A stretch of DNA of 64,000 nucleotides from Puniceibacterium sp. IMCC21224 (GCF_001038505.1 NZ_LDPY01000005.1:122863-186862); one strand, 5' to 3'; shown: positions 26,699-35,619, counted from the first letter of the stretch. The notes: a model not told the origin generated them from the sequence alone. Program-made: numbers and translations.

Positions 26699-28521
26699 GC
26701 GAGACCCGCCTCCGGGGGAAGGTAGATCTGTGCCGATTGACTGGCTGCGAGGGCACGCGCGGCGGCTAGATCGGGCTCAGAGAATTGCGGCAATATCTGC
26801 GCGACGATCCTGTGGTGGGCCCTCCCAAACTTCGCCTGCCAATCTGCTTCGGACAAAACCTTGCGCTGGTCCACCACGAAATCCAGAAACGCCATCAGCG
26901 CGGGAAGCTTGCGGGTGGTGATGACGCCGTTGCGGCATTCGAGGCAGCCCCAGAACGGCACCGGGCAGGCCTCTCCCGACGTGGCGAACGGGCTGCTGTA
27001 GAAGCCGGAACAGCTTGCCAGCCATACATCCTGTTCGCCTGCCAGCATTGCCGGAACATCGGTCGCCAAGCCCTCCGGAAAACCGGGCTGTGCCGAAGAC
27101 GGAGCTGCCAAGACTTTGGCCTCGGCCTCCGGGGTCAGCACGGTAGGTTGCAAGGCATCTTCGACAGCGTCCATCAGCGCCTCGGCGATGGTAGCTTCGT
27201 GGATCGGCCGCAAGGCGGGAATGTCCCCATAGTGGTTCGCGGCAACCTCGACGGTATGTCCAACAGCAAACCGGCGCAGCTGACCGCCGGTCTTGCGATA
27301 CCACGCAGATTTGTGTGTCTTGCGCAAACGCGAGAGGCAGAGCTTCAACGGCTTCCCGTCATCATCCTGCAACCCGTGATGTTTGACCCAGACCTTTCTA
27401 GCGGATTGCATCGGCAGAACGACATCGGTCAGGCGGCCGCGGCAGTAATACGTGAAAAGTTGTTCACTCCCGAGATGGCGACGCGCTGTCGCGGTCCACT
27501 GAATTGCCAGGCGCAGCAGGCCGCCCGGGGTACCTGAGCCGCCGTCCCGAACCCGGAGCCGCTTCCATTCGGCGTGACGGGCGCGGCGCTTGCAATACTC
27601 GATCTCGACATATCCGCTGGACGGGTTCTTGAGGCAGTCGGCACGCAGGGTCTTGATCGCCTCGATCTCGAGACCGGTCTCCAGCGACAGCAGAACGAAA
27701 AGAGCAATCAGATCGCCAAGGAGCAGATGCCGTGTGCCATGCATCCTGTCGCTCAGCCCCTCATTCGAAATCCCTGCATAGTTCCGTGCCCCGTAGAGTT
27801 GACGAAAAAGGTCGTGCTTGACGGTAATGAAACCGAAACGGTCGATCTCGGCGAAGGCGTCCATCTCCAACCGGTCGATGCGTGTCTCGCACTCTTGCGC
27901 AAGCACCGGCCGAAATCGCTGGACGATCGCGGCGACATCCGCGCGCGTGGCCGCCTTCAGGGCCGCCCTGACATTGTCGCCGTAGGCATCGCGCGGGCGC
28001 GGCGGAACACCCGGGCGCGTGCTGACATAGAACAATCGGCGGGAAGCTTCTTCGGAAAGGCGGCCTGGTTCTCCCGCATCCGCCAACCGCAGCAGCATCA
28101 CTACATCTCCCATCTGGTGTCGGCGATGGTTGGGATGCTGCCCGCGCTCATCCATCCAGGCGTCGAAGCCTTCGATGGTGGTGACATCCATATCGGCAAG
28201 CGCATGTACAGATGACCCTGTCGCATCGAGATAGCGCCAGAACCGATGCACGGCTTCGGTCAGTGACATGGCGGTGCGGACGGTTCCCGCCGGGCCACCG
28301 ACCTGACACGCCTGCCAGAGTGCCTGCGTGAAGGAGCGCGCAAGCGAAGCCCGACCCGGCAAACGCGTCAGGTCCATCGTCGCGGTCCGTCCGGCCAGGG
28401 TAATCTCGAAACGGCCCGCGGCGATGGCAATAGCGGCGGCGGGGCCGGGATCGGGAAGATTGTCAGGAAAGCTCGCCCTCCGTCCCGGGCGGGGATGAGC
28501 GACGCCAGATCTGCCGGTCAT
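26695..28521 (-). CDS. Tyrosine recombinase-like protein, second of trio, box I Arg missing
   Basis: This 608-aa protein shows the tyrosine recombinase fold pattern, but the box I segment reads LETGLEIEAIKTL, with Glu where the catalytic Arg is expected. Box II keeps Arg (LSRLRKTHKSAWY), and the terminal His and Tyr are present (VGHTVEVAANHYGD). It may therefore be an accessory subunit that needs its partners. The C-terminus has a Cys cluster (CSGFYSSPF, then GEACPVPFWGCLECRNG) suited to zinc binding. It overlaps both neighbouring genes by 4 bases. Confidence 0.82.
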   Translation of the reverse strand: MTGRSGVAHPRPGRRASFPDNLPDPGPAAAIAIAAGRFEITLAGRTATMDLTRLPGRASLARSFTQALWQACQVGGPAGTVRTAMSLTEAVHRFWRYLDATGSSVHALADMDVTTIEGFDAWMDERGQHPNHRRHQMGDVVMLLRLADAGEPGRLSEEASRRLFYVSTRPGVPPRPRDAYGDNVRAALKAATRADVAAIVQRFRPVLAQECETRIDRLEMDAFAEIDRFGFITVKHDLFRQLYGARNYAGISNEGLSDRMHGTRHLLLGDLIALFVLLSLETGLEIEAIKTLRADCLKNPSSGYVEIEYCKRRARHAEWKRLRVRDGGSGTPGGLLRLAIQWTATARRHLGSEQLFTYYCRGRLTDVVLPMQSARKVWVKHHGLQDDDGKPLKLCLSRLRKTHKSAWYRKTGGQLRRFAVGHTVEVAANHYGDIPALRPIHEATIAEALMDAVEDALQPTVLTPEAEAKVLAAPSSAQPGFPEGLATDVPAMLAGEQDVWLASCSGFYSSPFATSGEACPVPFWGCLECRNGVITTRKLPALMAFLDFVVDQRKVLSEADWQAKFGRAHHRIVAQILPQFSEPDLAAARALAASQSAQIYLPPEAGLA

Positions 28522-29969
28522 CGGTCATCCGCCATGAGTTCGGCAGTCCAGCGGTCCGCTGCTGCGTCGACGAGTTCCTGCGCCTCGGCAAGGCTGTCGA
28601 GATAGATGTAGGTGCTGGTGATGTTCGCGTGGCCAAGGAGGTGTTGGAGATGGCGGAGAGGGTCGCCTAGCATCTGGCGATAGGCCGCGCCGTGCGCGTC
28701 GGTCGGGTTAAAGATTGCGCCAACCTGTTCACGGATCAGCATCGACAGCATGTTGACCGCGAAAGTGTGCCGCAACATGTGCGGTGTGACGGTGATATCG
28801 AGGCCGAAAGCCTGGCACCGTTGGCTTGCCCTGCGAAATGCCACCTCCCAGGTTCCGGACGACACGGGCTGACCGCGCTCCGTGAGCCAGAGCGATGCGT
28901 GTTCATCCATCCCATCCGTCGATCGCAGCAGCCGTTGCCGATCTTGCGGACGGAGCCTGGTCAGCGCGATGCGCCGGCCACTGCCATCGATGGCGCTGCG
29001 GCCATCGGGTGATATTACGAAGGGGACGACCGGACGAGGCGGCGCCTTGGCGACGGCAACATGGCGCTCGATATCGCAATAATCCCCGATCAGCTTGAGC
29101 ACACGGCGCGGCAAACGAACACGACGAGGGCGCTCGCCCTTGGTAATCGCGCCCGGCAGATCGAAAGGAAGTATCCGCGAGCTGTCGGAAGACCACCGAG
29201 GCAGTTCGTCGATGATCAGGCTACCGGCCTCGCCGAGGCGCATCCCCGTGGCGACGAGCAGTTCCGCAAAGACGGCATTCCGCTCGCCATTGCGACCGCG
29301 CCAGGCTCGGTCCTCGGACCCTTCCGGCAGTCTGCCCCTCAGGCCGATATCCCGGAATTCGAGGTAGCGCCCGATATCGACGAATTGCATGTTATGTGGG
29401 CGCGCGGCACGTTCCCGCGCCCTGTTGCCCTCAACCACCTTGGGCGCTCCCCGCCCTTGCCCATGACGAAAGGACAGGTCGTATCGAAACGGCGAGGATG
29501 CGATCAGGCCTTCTTCGAGCGCCCACCGATACAGTTTGTCGAGCGCCGCGATCGCCCTGTTCCAGCTGGATGCCGAAATCTGGAACGGTGCATCCGACAA
29601 ACGCCGTGCATGGTGAAACGCGATGACATCGTTGTAATCGGCACGCCAAAGCTGCTTGCCACCACGCCGTTCTTCCAGAAACCGCATCCAGACGAAGATG
29701 TCATGGGCGTAGGCGCGCAAACTGTGCCGCGAACGCACCCCCATGGTCGGACAGGCGCGAAAGAACCGGTTCACGTCATGCAAGTAGCTTCCGTCCCGAT
29801 CCAGAAAAAACGGCATGCCATCCATCAGGCCGATCCTGCCAGCGGCCTCGGTCAAGGACGCGGAAAGATCGACCGGAACGCCTTCGACCGAAACTGGCGC
29901 GTGCAGCGCCGATCCGTCGGTGAAATAAAGCTGCACCATCCGTCCTCCAAAGACGTTCGCGTCCCGCAA
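28518..29969 (-). CDS. Tyrosine recombinase, first of trio (TnpA-like)
   Basis: This 483-aa recombinase has all expected active-site residues: Arg in VATGMRLGEAGSL (near 241), HMLRHTFAVN (near 401), and LLGHANITSTYIYLD with the final His and nucleophile Tyr (near 455). The N-terminal SAM-like core-binding domain (about residues 60-170) is followed by the catalytic domain. It is likely the main strand-cleaving enzyme of the element. It is the first gene of the operon, with 166 non-coding bases to the right end. Confidence 0.92.
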   Translation of the reverse strand: MRDANVFGGRMVQLYFTDGSALHAPVSVEGVPVDLSASLTEAAGRIGLMDGMPFFLDRDGSYLHDVNRFFRACPTMGVRSRHSLRAYAHDIFVWMRFLEERRGGKQLWRADYNDVIAFHHARRLSDAPFQISASSWNRAIAALDKLYRWALEEGLIASSPFRYDLSFRHGQGRGAPKVVEGNRARERAARPHNMQFVDIGRYLEFRDIGLRGRLPEGSEDRAWRGRNGERNAVFAELLVATGMRLGEAGSLIIDELPRWSSDSSRILPFDLPGAITKGERPRRVRLPRRVLKLIGDYCDIERHVAVAKAPPRPVVPFVISPDGRSAIDGSGRRIALTRLRPQDRQRLLRSTDGMDEHASLWLTERGQPVSSGTWEVAFRRASQRCQAFGLDITVTPHMLRHTFAVNMLSMLIREQVGAIFNPTDAHGAAYRQMLGDPLRHLQHLLGHANITSTYIYLDSLAEAQELVDAAADRWTAELMADDR

Positions 29970-30135
29970 ACGACGCCCGCGACTCCAGTCGCGCTCAAAC
30001 CGAAACGCCGCCAGCCCCGTCCCTACGGCCCTTTTGGTGGAGAGCGGGCCGGGGCTGGCTCATCTCTCAATCCCAAGGTTCCGAATAACCCGCACCATGC
30101 ACAGGAATAAGACGCTTCCATAGAGTCAGGATAAG
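29970..30135. other. Right-end non-coding region of the element with nested dyad
   Basis: There is no gene between the first recombinase and the attachment core. GCCAGCCCC (30010-30018) and GGGGCTGGC (30051-30059) are perfect arms around a nested GGCCC/GGGCC pair. This stretch must hold the operon promoter and probably recombinase binding sites. Confidence 0.55.
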
Positions 30136-30288
30136 GCATGGTGCCGCAGGGCCCGGTGCCGAAAATCAGCGGTGATCTCCTTGCTCTGGTCGAACCATGT
30201 ATGTACCGCGATGAAATCGTCGACCGTACCGCCCCACTTCTTCACCGAGGACAGGGCGTGGTGATAGGGATGTGCCATCGCAACCCCC

Positions 30289-30780
30289 TCAGAAATCATG
30301 GGTGAAGAGTTCGGACGACGTGAACCGTTCGTTGAACTCGAGGTGGATGCAGCGGGCCGCGGCGTCGAAGCAGAATTCGCCCCAGGCGCCGTCGTTGTTT
30401 TCCCAACCGCCATGTGTGTCAGACAGGAAGTCGTAGGTGAGCTGCTCGACAACATCCTCCAGTGATAGGCTGCGCATCTCGACCTCGGGATCATCCCACG
30501 TCAGCGCGGCATAGGGGATTTCAGTCGCGGGGAAGTCGACAGCCGTCTCGCCCGCCCAGGCGCCGATACTTTCGATCTGGCCGCTGTCGCCGGCCCCGTC
30601 GAAGGTCACGGTGACATGGGTGATGCTGGCGGCCATGAGGCCATCGTACAGGCGGTCCTTGTTGCCCGGGCGCAGGGCGAGGGTCCGGGCGGTGCGTTCG
30701 GCATGCGCGGCAAGGATCGCCCCGAAATCGACGGTGGAAGGCCGCAGCGGTGCGGCCAGAGTGGGTTCAGTCTGGGTCAT
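30289..30780 (-). CDS. DUF6878-like plasmid protein
   Basis: This 163-aa acidic protein from ATG 30780 (MTQTEPTLAAPLRPS) contains LYDGLMAASITHVTVTFDG, a segment I associate with DUF6878, and ends FNERFTSSELFTHDF. The function is unknown. The frame extends further upstream but without a plausible start region, and GGAGATATCC before 30780 offers a ribosome binding site. It lies 10 bases before the DUF6915 start, so the two were co-transcribed before the recombinase element split the latter. Confidence 0.78.
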   Translation of the reverse strand: MTQTEPTLAAPLRPSTVDFGAILAAHAERTARTLALRPGNKDRLYDGLMAASITHVTVTFDGAGDSGQIESIGAWAGETAVDFPATEIPYAALTWDDPEVEMRSLSLEDVVEQLTYDFLSDTHGGWENNDGAWGEFCFDAAARCIHLEFNERFTSSELFTHDF

Positions 30781-30883
30781 GGATATCTCCGTTCGGTGAG
30801 GACAGGTCAGACCCCCCGGGTGGCGCACTCCTCTGCCCCCCGAAGGCTCAAACCCTTCCCAGCCCTCCTCTGTCTCTTGAGCG

Positions 30884-31402
30884 TCACGCCGCGATCTGCA
30901 GCGCGCGAGCGGCAAAGGCGCGCCAGAGCGGGTCGACCAGACGCGCATCCAGCAGATCGGCACGGTAACGCAGTCGCTGCGCCAGTTCAGGCTCGTGCCA
31001 ATCAATGGCGCGGCCAGCTTGGGCGCGCAGCTGAACCGCCTCGGTCACGACGGCCCGCGCCTCAAGAGCATTGGCGACAGGCTGGCACCAAGCCACAGCG
31101 CCATGACTGGCGGCCCCGGCAAGAACCAGGCGCTGGTCGCAATCAAGGATGGCCAGAAGCTGCGGCGCTGCATCGGAGCCGTTGTCCTCTGCCTGCTCAA
31201 ACGCCCCCTGCATAGCATCGGCCAAGGTCGCAAAACGCTCAACCAACACGGGAGCAGCGGTGCCCGACATCAAGGCTGCCGGCGTCCGGTGCATCCGCGT
31301 CAGCGCGAAAGGCAGGCTGGTATCAGGAGCGACAGTCCCGCCATTTGGAACAGGGCACATCGGACGCGGGCTCGGCTGGATAGGCAGGGGAAGGTCAAAC
31401 AT
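30884..31402 (-). CDS. Plasmid protein of unknown function (172 aa)
   Basis: Start ATG 31402 (MFDLPLPIQPSPRP) is preceded by GGAG at suitable distance; a longer reading back to 31453 has no such site. The protein is Ala/Arg-rich and helical, with LLAILDCDQRLVLAGAASHG and LAQRLRYRADLLDARLVDP as its most protein-like segments. No family is recognised. It lies in the same leftward block as the DUF6878 gene. Confidence 0.65.
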   Translation of the reverse strand: MFDLPLPIQPSPRPMCPVPNGGTVAPDTSLPFALTRMHRTPAALMSGTAAPVLVERFATLADAMQGAFEQAEDNGSDAAPQLLAILDCDQRLVLAGAASHGAVAWCQPVANALEARAVVTEAVQLRAQAGRAIDWHEPELAQRLRYRADLLDARLVDPLWRAFAARALQIAA

Positions 31403-31613
31403 GGCAATATCTCCAACGGCGCGGGAAGCTTCTCTCCCCGCCTCATCCGTCAAAGACCAAACCCCCGCCCTCTTCCTCGAAGGGGCAGCGGATGATGAAA
31501 ACTTATGTCGGCAAAGCGAACTTTTCCGCCGTTCGGCGCAGAACTTCCAAAGTTGGTTTTGTTTCTAAGCTATAGTCGCCTCGGCGGCATCAGGAAGAAG
31601 AAAGCAATACAGC

Positions 31614-31949
31614 ATGACCCAGTCTCTTAACCGGCTCGTGGAACGGCAAATCCTGAAAGCCCTCGCAGAGGGCAAATTACGCGGCCTTGAAGGCGAGGGG
31701 AAACCGCTGCCCGACCGCTCGGGTGAGGCGTTTACCGACATGGCGACAGCGGTGGCGGTCCGCATAATGGCCGAAGCAGGCACACTGCCCGAGGAATTCA
31801 AGATCAAGAAGCTGCTGGAGGCAGCGAAGCAAAGCTACAGGGAAGCGGAGGGCGATGACGCCAAACGCGTTGCAATGGCCTTGATCGCCGACCTGCAGCA
31901 ACGCTACAACATAGCCGTAGAGGCAAGACGGCGGTTTATGGGAAGTTAG
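31614..31949 (+). CDS. DUF1992 protein (DnaJ-C28-like conserved domain)
   Basis: This 111-aa protein matches DUF1992: VERQILKALAEGKLRGLEGE, then GKPLPDRS, and a helical C-terminus (ALIADLQQRYNIAVEARRR). In eukaryotes the domain occurs in DNAJC28; bacterial versions are stand-alone with unproven function. It is a single gene with its own promoter region in an AT-richer stretch upstream. Confidence 0.85.
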   Translation: MTQSLNRLVERQILKALAEGKLRGLEGEGKPLPDRSGEAFTDMATAVAVRIMAEAGTLPEEFKIKKLLEAAKQSYREAEGDDAKRVAMALIADLQQRYNIAVEARRRFMGS

Positions 31950-32043
31950 CCGGAAACGTCCACCCGTCTGCTGCACAGCATCTGGCGAAATGGGCTCTTC
32001 ACGGCGATTTCAGTGGGGCGCCAGCGAGGCGCCCCAACTCAGG

Positions 32044-33243
32044 TCACCCCACCCGGTCGAGGAGCTTCTTGGCGCGCCCCTCCATGTCGAGCCGTGCATC
32101 CTGCTGGGTCTTGTCGCGCGCCAGCCGCGTGATGCCCTGCACGAAGTCGAAGATGCTCTCGGGCGGGCGGCCCTCTTCCATCAGTACCTTCTCGATGATC
32201 TTGCCAGACTCGGCTTTTGAGAAGCCGCGCTTGCGGAGGAAATCCGCGCGATCCTCGTCGGTCCGTGCCACGATCTGCTGCCGCGCGGCCTTGATGCCGT
32301 TCAGGAAGCCCTGCGGCGAGGAATTGGCGAACCGCGTCAGCGCCGGGGCCGCCTCATGGGCAAAGCGCGAGGCCGCGTATTTCGAGTGGCGGATCCGGAT
32401 CTCCTGAAAATCCTCGACGCCCCAGAGGTTGCGGTTCTGGCACACTGCCCGCAGGTAGAAACTCGCCATGCCGAGGGTTTTTGCGCCCACCTCGGAGTTC
32501 CAGCAGTAGAAGCCCCGAAAGTAGAGATCAGGAGAGCCGTCAGGCAGCTTGCCCGCCTCGATCGGGTTGCGATCATCCACCAGGAACAGGAAGACATCGC
32601 GATCCGAGGCATAAAGCGTGGTTGTGTCGCGGCTGATTTCGACATCGGGGTTGTAGACCCCGGTCGACCAGTCGAGCACTCCCGGCACCTTCCAGCGCGT
32701 ATCGCCCGTGCCATTGCCTGCAATCCGCTGCACCGCTTCAACCAACTCGTGATCATGGATGCGGCCATAGTCGGGGCCAGTGACAGCACGCAGTTCCGTG
32801 CGGCCATCCTCGGTCTCGAAGGTCTTGACCTGTTCGGCGCGGTGATTGGTCAGACCGTATTGCAGGTTGATCCCCGCCAACGGCGCGGGCAGCTGCCGCA
32901 GGTAAGAGGCCGGCGCGCCGACGAGACTCGCGAGTTGACTAAAGGCCCAGTGGGTCGGGGCCACCGGTTCCTGCGCCTTCGGCAGCACAAGATGCAGCCG
33001 GTCGGCGGTGTCCCGAGCAGCCTCGACCCGGATATCGGCGGTCTGCACCACCCGGCTGCGGCTGCGCTCGGAACGGCCCTTCACCGAAGCCCAAAGATCG
33101 TCGAGCGACAGATACCGCTCGTCATCGGGCCGGTTGAACCATTCGGACGACACCCGCCCGTTCCGCTCACCCCGGCTCACATCCACCTTGTAGCCACCCG
33201 TCCGTGCGGGCTGCACAGGGTCCAAAACTTCCACAATGCCCAT
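32044..33243 (-). CDS. DUF932 plasmid/phage-type protein
   Basis: This 399-aa protein is typical of DUF932 (phage/plasmid-like TIGR03299 group): a central segment AINLQYGL-type (LAGINLQYGLTNHRAEQVKT), LRAVTGPDYGRIHDHELVEA, FYCWNSEVGAKTLGMASFY, and a C-terminal KKLLDRVG. The protein probably acts in plasmid DNA metabolism, but no reaction is known. GGAGGAA before ATG 33243 is a good ribosome binding site. Confidence 0.88.
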   Translation of the reverse strand: MGIVEVLDPVQPARTGGYKVDVSRGERNGRVSSEWFNRPDDERYLSLDDLWASVKGRSERSRSRVVQTADIRVEAARDTADRLHLVLPKAQEPVAPTHWAFSQLASLVGAPASYLRQLPAPLAGINLQYGLTNHRAEQVKTFETEDGRTELRAVTGPDYGRIHDHELVEAVQRIAGNGTGDTRWKVPGVLDWSTGVYNPDVEISRDTTTLYASDRDVFLFLVDDRNPIEAGKLPDGSPDLYFRGFYCWNSEVGAKTLGMASFYLRAVCQNRNLWGVEDFQEIRIRHSKYAASRFAHEAAPALTRFANSSPQGFLNGIKAARQQIVARTDEDRADFLRKRGFSKAESGKIIEKVLMEEGRPPESIFDFVQGITRLARDKTQQDARLDMEGRAKKLLDRVG

Positions 33244-33762
33244 TGGCTATTCCTCCGTGACAGGCGCTGGAAGCCACTCTCCCAGCCTTCAACCCGTCAC
33301 CGGGAAACCGGCACTCCTCTCACTCTCGAAAGCTTGGCATGATCGGCCGCAATGCGGACTAAGCGGCCTTATGCACGCGCGGCTATTGCTAACGCAGCAT
33401 TTCCTCGCAGTTGCAGCAGATTTCATGCTGCGATGCAGCCCAAGTCGCGGAAGCAGCCATTCATTGATGCCGACGTCAGTGGGTTTCAGACCGACCCTTC
33501 GCCGCATCTTGCACGAATTGACAGAGGGCGGGACTTTCCAGACCTTCGCTGCACGTGCACCAATGTCCGGTCTGGTGAACGGTTCAACAAACGGTGGTTA
33601 TCGCCGGTGACAGTAACGTATGAGTTTTGGCCGTTTCCTTCATCGCAGCGGACCTTCGCTGCCATGCTGGCAAGCGGCGGCGGTGCGGACTCTTCGGACT
33701 CGTACCCAAAGGCCGCCCACTAGGGCAGCCATTCCAAACCTTGATTAGCGAAAAGTACGTGA
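33244..33762. other. Intergenic region without a recognised gene
   Basis: These 519 bases show no supported gene. They contain degenerate, repetitive-looking segments (GCGGACCTTCGCTGC-like at 33650 and GACCTTCGCTGC at 33540), which resemble low-complexity intergenic sequence common in roseobacters. Confidence 0.45.
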
Positions 33763-34323
33763 TTACGACTTGCGGCGACGTGCCAGCGCAAACGCACCCA
33801 GACCCGTCAAAAGCAATGCTCCACCCGCTGGAAGCGGAACGGCAGATACCTGTGTGGTAAATTTGAAGTTGTCCGCAGCGATAAATCCGACATCGAAACT
33901 TGAACCGAATATCGCATACGAAATATCCGCTGACGCCACTGAAACCGTTTTCATTGCTCTCCCAACGATGCTCGCACTTTGGGTGCCCAACAACGTGCCA
34001 ATGCTGTCATAAGCTGAGATGAAAACCGTATCTGTATCAGAACCAAAATCGCCTAGGTCGACCGAAACAAACGAAGCAAGGTCCGTAAAATCCGCGCGGA
34101 CTCGGGAGGAAGATGACGTATTGCTCAAAAGGGACAGGCCATTTGTATTATTGGGTGTTGGCGCCAAGAAACAATTACTGTTTGTGAGGATTGCAAAGGT
34201 CACGCCAGGCCCACCGGCGCAGCTTCCTGACGCGGAGAAGTCAAGCGTTGCGGCGTGCGCTGCCGAAAAGGATCCTGCAAATGCAACGAAAGCGGTGGCA
34301 AAGAAACGAGTAAAGGTGTTCAT
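33763..34323 (-). CDS. VPLPA-CTERM surface protein
   Basis: This 186-aa secreted protein has a signal peptide with cleavage expected after AHA (residues ~1-25), a Ser/Asn/Thr-rich body of beta-sandwich type, and the C-terminal sorting signal VPLPAGGALLLTGLGAFALA followed by RRRKS. VPLPA-CTERM is the Rhodobacterales variant of PEP-CTERM, processed by an exosortase and usually linked to exopolysaccharide. Base composition is more AT-rich than the neighbours. No exosortase is encoded in this window, so processing would depend on a gene elsewhere. Confidence 0.87.
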   Translation of the reverse strand: MNTFTRFFATAFVAFAGSFSAAHAATLDFSASGSCAGGPGVTFAILTNSNCFLAPTPNNTNGLSLLSNTSSSSRVRADFTDLASFVSVDLGDFGSDTDTVFISAYDSIGTLLGTQSASIVGRAMKTVSVASADISYAIFGSSFDVGFIAADNFKFTTQVSAVPLPAGGALLLTGLGAFALARRRKS

Positions 34324-34426
34324 ATGAGAACCTCATGAGGCCAAGAGTAGGATTACAACTACTTACGACGTACTTATCGAAAATCGCGAACTCAAGTCAA
34401 GCATTGCGTTAACCTATCGACTCGTT

Positions 34427-34654
34427 TCAGCTGCTTACGTGGTCATGCTGGAACCGGCGATGCGCGCAGCCCGTTGCCGCGATAAACTGGATCGCATCCC
34501 AGATTTGTCGAAGTTCGACCGGGCGTGGTCGGCCCAGTCGGTTACGGCCGGGTAGCAACGGGCCAATGACCGACCATTCCGCGTCCGTGACATCGCTAGA
34601 ATAACCGCCAGAATTGGGCTCATATCGGCGGCGAGTGAGTTCCGTCCAAGCCAT
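34427..34654 (-). pseudogene. IS5-family transposase remnant
   Basis: The N-terminal ~60 residues of an IS5-type transposase are recognisable (MAWTELTRRRYE, DVTDAEWSVIGPLLPGRNRL, LRQIWDAIQFIAATGC). The frame then runs into unrelated sequence and the catalytic DDE region is missing. No terminal repeats were found. Confidence 0.75.
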
Positions 34655-34986
34655 CGTGACCCCCGTTCAGTTGCCCAAACATACGGAATCACAACTGACT
34701 GTTCTGACACAATTCACTTCTGATCGGGCTCTTAGTTACCCGACACACATATACCGCTCCAAAAAACCCTCGTTTTTGGAACGGGCGCAACCGACCTCGA
34801 TTGACGCTGTCACAAACCCTGTTCCAAACCCTCGACCTTGTTGAAGGTTTTTGACCGTCTCCTGATAGCCGAAGTTCGCTGCGAAGCAGAAATCTTGCAA
34901 CATGGGCTCAGTCCTGCCGACCGCTGCGGGAACCATGAAGGCCTGGTCTTGATTGGCGAACGGCAATAGCCGCACGCCAACTTCGT
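34655..34986. other. Region with one doubtful short frame
   Basis: A 79-codon minus-strand frame at 34736-34975 begins 11 bases after the recombinase stop, but shows no family motif. It contains several degenerate repeats around TTCGCTGCGAAG. I do not call a gene. Confidence 0.4.
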
Positions 34987-35619
34987 TCAGATGTCGATCC
35001 GTTCAGCAATGCTTAGCGCATCTTCCAGCTCAACGCCCAGATAACGCACTGTGCTATCGACCTTCGTATGGCCTAACAAAAGTTGTACGGCGCGGAGGTT
35101 CCCCGTCTTGCGGTAAATCTCCGCAGCTTTGGTTCGGCGCATCGAGTGTGTTCCGTATCCGCTGGGTTCCAGGCCAATCGCTGTAACCCAGTCACGAACA
35201 AGTCGACCATATTGACGTGTTGAGATATGCGGGCGGTCGTGGAAACGGCTCGGAAACATGAACCGGCACCCGATCATCTCAGGAGATCGCACCCACGCAA
35301 TGACGGTATCTCTTGTGTTTTCAGTGATTTCGAACTGAACGGGTTTCTTGGTTTTACTCTGGACTATTGAAACGCGTTCGCGAACGCGGTCATCTTTGAC
35401 CAAATCGGCCACGGCGAGTTTTACCAGATCACAGCCGCGCAGCTTGCTATCAATCGCAACGTTGAACAGCGCAAGGTCACGAAGATAACCCGAAAGTTCA
35501 AGCCGCGCCCGGATGGCCCACACTTGTTTGGGAAGAAGGGGACGTTTTTGGCCGATGATCCGACCCTTGTTCCAGGCTTTGTGTTTTGGGGTAACTGCAG
35601 GAAGTTGCACTCTTGGCAT
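34987..35619 (-). CDS. Small tyrosine recombinase/integrase
   Basis: This 210-aa recombinase from ATG 35619 (MPRVQLPAVTPKHKAWNKG) has Arg in SKLRGCDLVKL, HSMRRTKAAEIYR for box II and LLGHTKVDSTVRYLG with the His and nucleophile Tyr. It lacks most of an N-terminal arm-binding domain, as do many small plasmid recombinases that resolve multimers or move integrons and islands. The frame continues upstream but without similarity. The IS5 remnant and this gene mark a patch of mobile DNA. Confidence 0.87.
   Translation of the reverse strand: MPRVQLPAVTPKHKAWNKGRIIGQKRPLLPKQVWAIRARLELSGYLRDLALFNVAIDSKLRGCDLVKLAVADLVKDDRVRERVSIVQSKTKKPVQFEITENTRDTVIAWVRSPEMIGCRFMFPSRFHDRPHISTRQYGRLVRDWVTAIGLEPSGYGTHSMRRTKAAEIYRKTGNLRAVQLLLGHTKVDSTVRYLGVELEDALSIAERIDI

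Larger units (their letters stand above)
23961..30140 (-). mobile_element. Tyrosine-recombinase-trio element in a DUF6915 gene
   Basis: This ~6.18-kb element contains three tyrosine recombinases and a TnpC-like gene in one leftward operon and nothing else. The boundaries are defined by the reconstructed target gene: GCATG occurs at 23956-23960 and again at 30136-30140, and excision with one copy restores the reading frame. The ends are short, imperfect inverted repeats (TTATCTGGACAGTC at the left, TTATCCTGACTC reading in from the right). The layout recalls Tn554-type and recombinase-in-trio elements, which also insert without transposase-type target duplication. Confidence 0.85.
23721..30278 (-). 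pseudogene. DUF6915-like gene split by the recombinase element
   Basis: The N-terminal part starts at 30278 (MAHPYHHALSSVKKWGG) and runs to RALRHHA at about 30136, then enters the element and stops at 30126. The C-terminal part resumes at 23960 (HAEGIF then MAETIFGPTLTLSTGR...) and stops at 23721. Joining at the shared GCATG restores RALRHHAEGIFMAETIFGP without a break, giving about 127 aa, the usual length of this family as I remember it. The C-terminal part keeps an ATG at 23942 with GGAGGG before it, so a fragment could still be made. Confidence 0.88.

Noticed and set aside
34736..34975. 79-codon minus-strand frame after the small tyrosine recombinase
   Set aside because: No family motif and low-complexity repeats; kept only as a doubtful note.
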